DNA of 16,105 bases from NCBI RefSeq assembly GCF_938040765.1, contig NZ_CALIAA010000092.1:1-16105 (forward strand), in the 5' to 3' direction. Shown here piece after piece: positions 13,897 through 16,105 of the stretch (its first letter is position 1; every line of letters starts with the position of its first letter). Below the pieces are notes generated by a model, which saw nothing but the letters and a program-made list of their open reading frames with translations, searched no databases and was not told where the DNA came from. The DNA comes from an uncultured Fretibacterium sp. (GTDB taxonomy: Bacteria; Synergistota; Synergistia; Synergistales; Aminobacteriaceae). The position numbers and the translations under genes were made by a program.

Positions 13897-14820
13897 TCAG
13901 TCCCGGAAGAACCTTATGCTTCCCCTCGCCGCATCGACGCGGCAGCGCATCCCCAGGGGCAGCGTCGCCATCGGAAAATCATGCCCGGTCCGGACCCCCG
14001 CAAGGACGGGCTTCCCGAAGCCGGAGAAGAAGTCGCGCATCAGGGCCTTCACGTCGTAGGCCGGCTCCGCCGTGTTCGGGCAATCCGTAAAGTCCCCGAT
14101 CAGCACGCCCGCCGCCTCCTCGAACTTCCCGGAGAGGCGCAGGTGGTGGAGCATCCGCGCCACGCGGGGGACGGTCTCCCCCACATCCTCGATCAGCAGT
14201 ATCTTTCCCCGTGTGTCCACCGCGTAGGGCGTCCCCAGGAGCGAGGTCAGCAGCGCCAGGTTGCCCCCGGCGAGACGCCCCTCGGCGACGCCCCCGCAAA
14301 CTTCCTCGATTGCGCTTCCCTCGGGGTTGCGAAATTCCATCTCGGAGCCGGGCTCCATCGACAGCGCCGCGTCGAGGCTCGCACGCGAGAACGCGTCGAA
14401 ATCCCGGAGCATGTTCGACTTCACCATGGGACCGTGAAAGGTGATCAGGTCCGCCCTTTGATTGAACAGGACGTGAAAGGGAGTGATGTCGCTGTACCCG
14501 ACGAAGATCTTGGGGTTGGCCCGAACCGCATCCAGGTCCACATGCTCCAGCACGCGGCAGGCGGAGTTTCCGCCCCGGAGACAGAAGATCGCCTTCACGC
14601 CGGGGTCGGCGAAGGCCGCGTTCAGCTCCTCCGCACGCGCCTCCGGTTCCCCGGCCTCATAGCCGTGCAGGGCCGCCGAGACGAGCCCGCTCACGCGCAC
14701 TCCGTATCCAAGCTCCTCGAAGCAGCGCCGGCACCCCGCGGCATCCTCCGCCGAGATCGGGGACGAGGGCGCCAGGAGGGCGACCGTCCCACCCTCCCGC
14801 AGTTTCTCGGGATAGATCAT
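13897..14820 (-). CDS. LD-carboxypeptidase, S66 / MccF family
   Basis: A 307-residue serine peptidase of family S66, which includes LdcA enzymes that remove the terminal D-alanine from peptidoglycan tetrapeptides and MccF enzymes that inactivate microcin C-type compounds. The catalytic triad is visible: S110 in FVGYSDIT, E211 in ILLIEDVGE and H280 in RTGHDF, the same spacing as Pseudomonas LdcA (115, 217, 285). The N terminus MIYPEKLREGGTVALLAPSS is the usual family start and argues for ATG at 14820 over the ATG at 14826; AAAGAGG (14833-14827) then has 6 bases spacing. The block LRGGNSACRVLEHVD stands where LdcA has Arg-Gly-Gly-Tyr-Gly, so Asn replaces Tyr, a change that might shift it toward MccF-like substrates. 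No signal peptide, so cytoplasmic. It follows spmB by 25 bases. Confidence 0.9.
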   Translation of the reverse strand: MIYPEKLREGGTVALLAPSSPISAEDAAGCRRCFEELGYGVRVSGLVSAALHGYEAGEPEARAEELNAAFADPGVKAIFCLRGGNSACRVLEHVDLDAVRANPKIFVGYSDITPFHVLFNQRADLITFHGPMVKSNMLRDFDAFSRASLDAALSMEPGSEMEFRNPEGSAIEEVCGGVAEGRLAGGNLALLTSLLGTPYAVDTRGKILLIEDVGETVPRVARMLHHLRLSGKFEEAAGVLIGDFTDCPNTAEPAYDVKALMRDFFSGFGKPVLAGVRTGHDFPMATLPLGMRCRVDAARGSIRFFRD

Positions 14821-14845
14821 CGTCATCCTCTTTCGCGCTCCCGGC

Positions 14846-15379
14846 TCAGAACATCAGGTTGGTGATGAAGACGGCGGCCAGCATCCCGGCGAGATCGGCG
14901 AGGAGCCCGCAGGGAAGCGCGTGGCGCGTCCTGCGGACGCCGACGGCCCCGAAGTAGACGGCCAGGACGTAGAACGTCGTGTCCGTCGCCCCGGACATGA
15001 TCGAGGCCATGCGTCCGATCAGGGAATCCGGGCCGTGAACCTTGAACAGCTCGTTCATGATGCCGTTGGCCCCGCCGCCGGAGAGGGGACGCATGATCGC
15101 CATGGGCAGGACCTCCGCCGGCATGCCGATCAGCTCCGTCAGGGGCCCCAGCAGCTTCGCGAGATACCCCATGGCCCCGGAGGCGCGGAACACGCCGATC
15201 GCGACCAGCATCGCCACGAGGAAGGGGATGATGCGGACGCCCGTGTAGAAACCCTCCTTGGCGCCCTCCGTAAAGGTCTCGTAGACCTTGACCTTTTTAA
15301 CGACGCCATAGGTACAGATAACCAGGATAATGACGGGAATGGCGTACAGCGAGATCGCATTGACGACATTGACGAACAT
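14846..15379 (-). CDS. spmB: spore maturation protein B-like / nucleoside-recognition (Gate) membrane protein
   Basis: A 177-residue membrane protein of the length expected for SpmB (about 178 in Bacillus). It has around four or five hydrophobic segments: residues 8-26, about 47-66, and a pair near the C terminus. The family block RPLSGGGANGIMNELF, then GPDSLIGRMASIMSGATDTT, and the end GLLADLAGMLAAVFITNLMF are clear. Bacillus SpmB is needed with SpmA for dehydration of the spore core; relatives with the same Gate domain are widespread in bacteria that do not form spores, where their function is unknown. The start ATG at 15379 has GGGGGGAAGG just before it and lies 11 bases after the spmA stop. 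Confidence 0.88.
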   Translation of the reverse strand: MFVNVVNAISLYAIPVIILVICTYGVVKKVKVYETFTEGAKEGFYTGVRIIPFLVAMLVAIGVFRASGAMGYLAKLLGPLTELIGMPAEVLPMAIMRPLSGGGANGIMNELFKVHGPDSLIGRMASIMSGATDTTFYVLAVYFGAVGVRRTRHALPCGLLADLAGMLAAVFITNLMF

Positions 15380-15390
15380 GTCCTTCCCCC

Positions 15391-16035
15391 CTACTCGGCG
15401 TCCGCCGCAGGATTCGAAAACGCCTCGTCGAAAATTTTGTCCGGCTTGCTCACACGGAAGCGCCGCATCCGGGACATCGTCCTGGCGGCGATCACCGCCA
15501 CGATCGTGGAGACGAGGGTGGCTACGATCGTGGGGCCGATGATCTCGACGGCATTGGAAGACCCGGCCGCCACCCGATAGGCGATCGTCGTCGCGGGGAT
15601 CAGCGTCACCGAGGAGGTGTTGATCGCCAGGAACGTACACATGGAGTCCGTCGCGGTGTCCTCGGTGGTGTTGAGCTCCTGAAGGTCCTGCATCGCCCGA
15701 ATGCCGAAGGGCGTCGCCGCATTTCCCAAGCCGAAGACGTTGGCCGCCAGGTTCATCAGGATGGAGCCCATGGCCGGATGGTCGGGAGGAACGTCCGGGA
15801 ACAGACGCACCATCAGGGGTTTGAGCATGAGGGCCAGCTTGCGCACCAGGCCGGCGGCCTCCGCGATCTTCATCATGCCGAGCCACAGGGTCATCACCCC
15901 GATCAGGCCGATGGAGAGCTCCACTCCCGTGTTGGCGCTGTCGATCGCCGCTTTCGTAATGGCTTCGACGTTGCCGGTCGCGATCCCCACCACGATGCCG
16001 ATGAACAATAAACCGAACCAGATGATATTGATCAT
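15391..16035 (-). CDS. spmA: spore maturation protein A-like / nucleoside-recognition (Gate) membrane protein
   Basis: A 214-residue membrane protein, slightly longer than Bacillus SpmA (about 196) because of a polar C-terminal tail (SKPDKIFDEAFSNPAADAE). The signature NLAANVFGLGNAATPFGI, then MQDLQELN and FLAINTSSVTLIPATTIAYR, is typical of SpmA. It probably forms a complex with the next gene product. A good ribosome binding site (AGGAGGTG, 16048-16041) stands 7 bases before the ATG. It is the first gene seen of the spmA-spmB-LD-carboxypeptidase operon; the operon may continue upstream beyond the window. Confidence 0.9.
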   Translation of the reverse strand: MINIIWFGLLFIGIVVGIATGNVEAITKAAIDSANTGVELSIGLIGVMTLWLGMMKIAEAAGLVRKLALMLKPLMVRLFPDVPPDHPAMGSILMNLAANVFGLGNAATPFGIRAMQDLQELNTTEDTATDSMCTFLAINTSSVTLIPATTIAYRVAAGSSNAVEIIGPTIVATLVSTIVAVIAARTMSRMRRFRVSKPDKIFDEAFSNPAADAE

Positions 16036-16066
16036 CCCGCCACCTCCTGCATAAAATCTCCGCGGC

Positions 16067-16082
16067 GCGGCGGACCCGCCGC
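16067..16082 (-). promoter_or_regulatory. GC hairpin in spmA leader
   Basis: GCGGCG (16067-16072) and CGCCGC (16077-16082) pair perfectly around a 4-base loop, 31 bases before the spmA start on the minus strand. No T tract follows in either direction. It may be a leader structure or the remnant of a terminator of an upstream gene; no promoter is evident in the 70 bases available. Confidence 0.3.
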
Positions 16083-16105
16083 ATGCGGACTCATGAAAGT
16101 CATTT

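Overview
The window looks like a piece of a high-GC, anaerobic, peptide- and amino-acid-fermenting bacterium with two membranes, most likely a member of the Synergistota (Fretibacterium-like). The reasons are three secreted C69 dipeptidase paralogs, a pgsB-pgsC-pgsW set, a DUF6305-type protein beside a C4-dicarboxylate-like permease, and spmA/spmB in a genome whose other genes here show no link to sporulation. This placement is inferred from gene content and was not tested by a search.

Layout. (1) Bases 1-951: the 3' part of a WG-repeat protein that starts before the window, plus a possible 22-residue ORF; this end is visibly lower in GC than the rest. (2) 978-1922, minus strand: a slipin/stomatin-type SPFH protein with its own intrinsic terminator, divergent from (3) 2119-4687, plus strand: a tightly overlapping pgsB-pgsC-pgsW operon for poly-gamma-glutamate synthesis. 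(4) 4927-13523, plus strand: a long cluster of protein processing and transport genes. It runs C69 dipeptidase 1, DUF6305-like exported protein, multi-spanning permease, a 59-residue membrane protein, membrane-anchored M14/AstE-AspA-like metallohydrolase, C69 dipeptidase 2, C69 dipeptidase 3. (5) 13524-13896: a gene-free stretch with a palindromic MITE/REP-like repeat and a second long hairpin, between convergent transcription units. (6) 13897-16035, minus strand: spmA-spmB followed by an LD-carboxypeptidase (S66/MccF family).

How they may work together. The three C69 enzymes carry export signals whose predicted cleavage point lies exactly before the catalytic cysteine, so export and activation would be one step. 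They would hydrolyse peptides outside the cytoplasmic membrane. The permease, the 59-residue protein, the exported DUF6305-like protein and the anchored metallohydrolase sit together with short gaps and could be an uptake system for a peptide-derived or N-acylated amino acid; this is inference. The spmAB-LD-carboxypeptidase operon recalls the Bacillus dacB-spmA-spmB operon, where SpmA/SpmB also travel with a peptidoglycan carboxypeptidase.

No tRNA, rRNA, CRISPR array, transposase or phage gene was recognised.
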